From the NCBI GenBank assembly GCA_902729315.2, contig LR746267.1, forward strand, positions 6,760,424-6,824,423: 64,000 nucleotides of DNA, read 5' to 3'. Below the pieces are notes generated by a model that was not told the DNA's origin, made no database searches, and saw only the letters and a list, made by a program, of their open reading frames with translations. The DNA comes from Spirodela intermedia. Taxonomy: Eukaryota; Streptophyta; Magnoliopsida; Alismatales; Araceae. This document shows, one piece after another, positions 62,248 to 64,000 of the stretch (positions are counted from its first letter, which is position 1; the number at the start of each line of letters is the position of its first letter). The position numbers and the translations under genes are program-made.

Positions 62248-63055
62248 CCTCCAAGAAGATGGTGGTAATTTTAGTCAGAGGGCGGCGCCGCCTATGGGCT
62301 CCCCCCACCCACCCCTCCGCTGTGGATGTATTCTTTTTCTTTCTAACATTTTTTCGCTCTTCCTTGATGATCATATTAATCATATCTCTCTCTCTCTCTC
62401 TCCTATCTGTCTATCTCATCGGTGGGCCCCATGCGCGTATTATTTCTTGCCAGTTTTTATTTTTTTGATGATTAAATTAATGGTATATTCTCTTTCTCCT
62501 CTGTGCCCGGTGGGGCCCAGAAGAGTGTCAGAAGCTGGACCTTTAATGCCTTGGTTGGCGACCGCCAAGTGGGGCCCAAATGTGTGCTACACGACAAAGT
62601 AACGGCAACGGCCACCTGAAGTTCAAAAGATGTTTTACCGATCTGTCAATAATTTGCCGACAGAGCATGGAGAGGCCGGGCCCCACTACTCTTATTCTGG
62701 CACGTGTCAAGATTACTAACCGAAGGTTTTCCTAGACGTTGACGTGGGGTAAGGAATTGCATCCACTCACCCTCCAGCTCACATTACAGCTTCATCCGAG
62801 TCAGCGGACAAGAAAACGGAACTGAGAAAGGTCACAGTTCACCTATGCTCACCGCCACTATGGAGACCGTTCTCTGGTTCCTCCGCCCTCCTCCCTCTGA
62901 AATTGAACATGGTTACTTACTACCTTCACATTCTCTCTCCCTCTCTCTGTCTCTGTCTCTCTCTCTCTCTCTCGTCAATAGAGCAGGGGTTGTTGTTGTT
63001 GTTTGTTCTGGGAGGAAGATTGTGATCTGATCTGGTGGTGTTCTCGGAGGAGAAC
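62248..63055. other. Spacer and leader before the VIT/VWA-type gene
   Basis: 3' end of the CID7-type gene, then promoter and 5' leader of the next gene. (CT)n tracts lie at 62385-62402 and 62932-62975; the second is on the coding strand, about 80 bp before the start codon. Confidence 0.65.
62932..62975. repeat. (CT)n tract in the 5' leader of the VIT/VWA-type gene
   Basis: About 20 CT units with a GT interruption, on the coding strand upstream of the ATG at 63056. Confidence 0.93.
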
Positions 63056-63454
63056 ATGGACGAGGAGTTTATCAGAGCGGTGGAGGACGGGCTGAAGCTG
63101 TCGAAGCGGATACGCGGAAGCAAGGACCATCACCATCAGGTGCCGCCCACGGGGCCCGGTGGAATGGAGCGTGGCGGTGGGGGGTCGGTGCTCCAGCCGG
63201 CGTCGCCGATGGTGTATGCGGTGATCTACGACCCGGCAATCGTCGACAACCCGGACGTCCCGAGCTACCAGCCGCACGTATATGGTGAGATGGATCCGCC
63301 CGCGCTGATCCCTCTGATGATGAATGGCATCGGGATGGAGGTCGAGTGCTACCTGGACGCGGCGTTGGTCACCGTGAAGGGCAGCTGGCGCGTCCACTGC
63401 GTGACGGGAAGCAAGAGCTGCGATTGCCGGCTAGTGCTCCCAATGGGTGAGCTG
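63056..63454 (+). CDS. First exon of a VIT/VWA-domain protein (ITI heavy-chain-like), partial
   Basis: Exon 1 gives 133 codons and ends GAGCTG before the donor GTAAGC at 63455; the remaining exons lie beyond the window. The peptide starts MDEEFIRAVEDGLKLSKRI, then has SPMVYAVIYDPAIVDNPDVP, SYQPHVYGEMDPPALIPLMM and CYLDAALVTVKGSWRVHCV, ending CDCRLVLPMGEL. This is the N-terminal VIT-like region of plant proteins related to inter-alpha-trypsin inhibitor heavy chain, which carry a von Willebrand A domain further on (At1g19110 type, from memory). The function in plants is not well defined. The start is the first ATG in frame; only a GTG lies upstream. Confidence 0.85.
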
Positions 63455-64000
63455 GTAAGCCTACGATCTCCTATGCTTTGTTTGCAGTAGCCGATATGTT
63501 AATGCCGTGGAACTCAATGGATTCTTGCTTCCGTTAGTAGGAGGCATGAATAAGGGGGCGCTTTGGATTCCTAGGAGGGGACCCGCGTGAGGCAAAAAAA
63601 GGATGTAAGAGTTGTTCTATGAGATACCCTTTTGTATCATTCGATAGCATCTAGGGATAGAGCTGGTGTTTTGATAAATGGGATGTGCTAGTCCATGATT
63701 CTGATAAGATGCCCATAGTTTCTCGTTATGAAAAGGATGCTCAGCGGCTGTGAATACTTAGCTGCGTAGCAGCGGGGTGGCCATTCTCCGATCCTTGATG
63801 TCGATAGTATCGACCTATAGTCGGTGGTACTGCTCCTATCCCTTTGTGGAGGATTGGATAGCAATTTATGACCTTCTATGGTTTATTGATGTGCAGTCTC
63901 CTGCTGGAGATTTTTGTAAGGTTTGGTGCTATGGTTGACATTTTATGGATGGCATATATGGAGTTGGTACGTCTGTGACAGGGAGACAGGATTCAACGAG
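63455..64000 (+). other. Intron 1 of the VIT/VWA-type gene, open at the window end
   Basis: Begins with donor GTAAGC. No convincing second exon appears before the window ends. The last bases (after TGTGACAG at 63981) could begin an exon, but do not match the expected continuation. Confidence 0.6.

Noticed and set aside
63982-64000. Start of exon 2 of the VIT/VWA-type gene
   Set aside because: An acceptor-like AG is present, but the few codons do not resemble the family's continuation after MGEQ/MGEL; too short to decide.

Overview
This is nuclear DNA from a flowering plant. The genes have many short introns with plant-type splice sites. The families present are plant ones (GRF, OXS3, SPL2-type RING, FIP1, P-class PPR, SR-like PRP38, COX5C, CID7). 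There is an old Copia retrotransposon, a cytosolic tRNA-Leu and many (CT)n/(GA)n microsatellites. The very GC-rich third positions in the PPR and other exons, beside AT-rich intergenic DNA, lean towards a monocot or early-diverging angiosperm, but I cannot name the species.

Layout. 1-1100: gene-free GC-moderate DNA with a long (CT)n tract. 1100-18200: AT-rich gene desert. It contains a decayed but fully delimited Copia element at 2549-7020, with two LTRs, a tRNA-Met type primer site and a perfect 5-bp target duplication. 18200-26013: return to gene-rich composition, with a growth-regulating factor gene (minus, miR396 site intact) and a small membrane-protein gene (minus). 27480-28060: a tandem array of a tRNA-related, SINE-like unit. 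28172-34746: two minus-strand genes, an SPL2-type RING E3 ligase (6 exons) and an OXS3-like gene (2 exons). 35419-35498: tRNA-Leu(AAG), minus. 35622-46597: a 14-exon FIP1/TMEM192-like gene followed within 300 bp by an intronless PPR gene, both plus. 47400-52948: an SRL1-type PRP38 splicing-factor gene (plus) with a long leader intron. 53593-56600: COX5C (minus) with a 2.6-kb leader intron. 57200-62247: a CID7-type PAM2/Smr gene (plus) with a leader intron. 63056-end: first exon of a VIT/VWA-type gene that runs off the window.

For all seven complete multi-exon genes I placed every coding splice junction by hand. In each the joined exons give an uninterrupted reading frame whose length is a multiple of three, which is strong internal support. 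The genes are unrelated housekeeping and developmental loci: transcription, ubiquitination, splicing, respiration, RNA binding and organelle RNA processing. There is no operon-like logic and I found no evidence of a novel multi-gene system. The most distinctive points are the delimited Copia relic, the miR396 site, the tandem SINE-like array, the conserved-looking FIP1-PPR neighbour pair, and a strand-consistent (CT)n tract in front of many of the genes.
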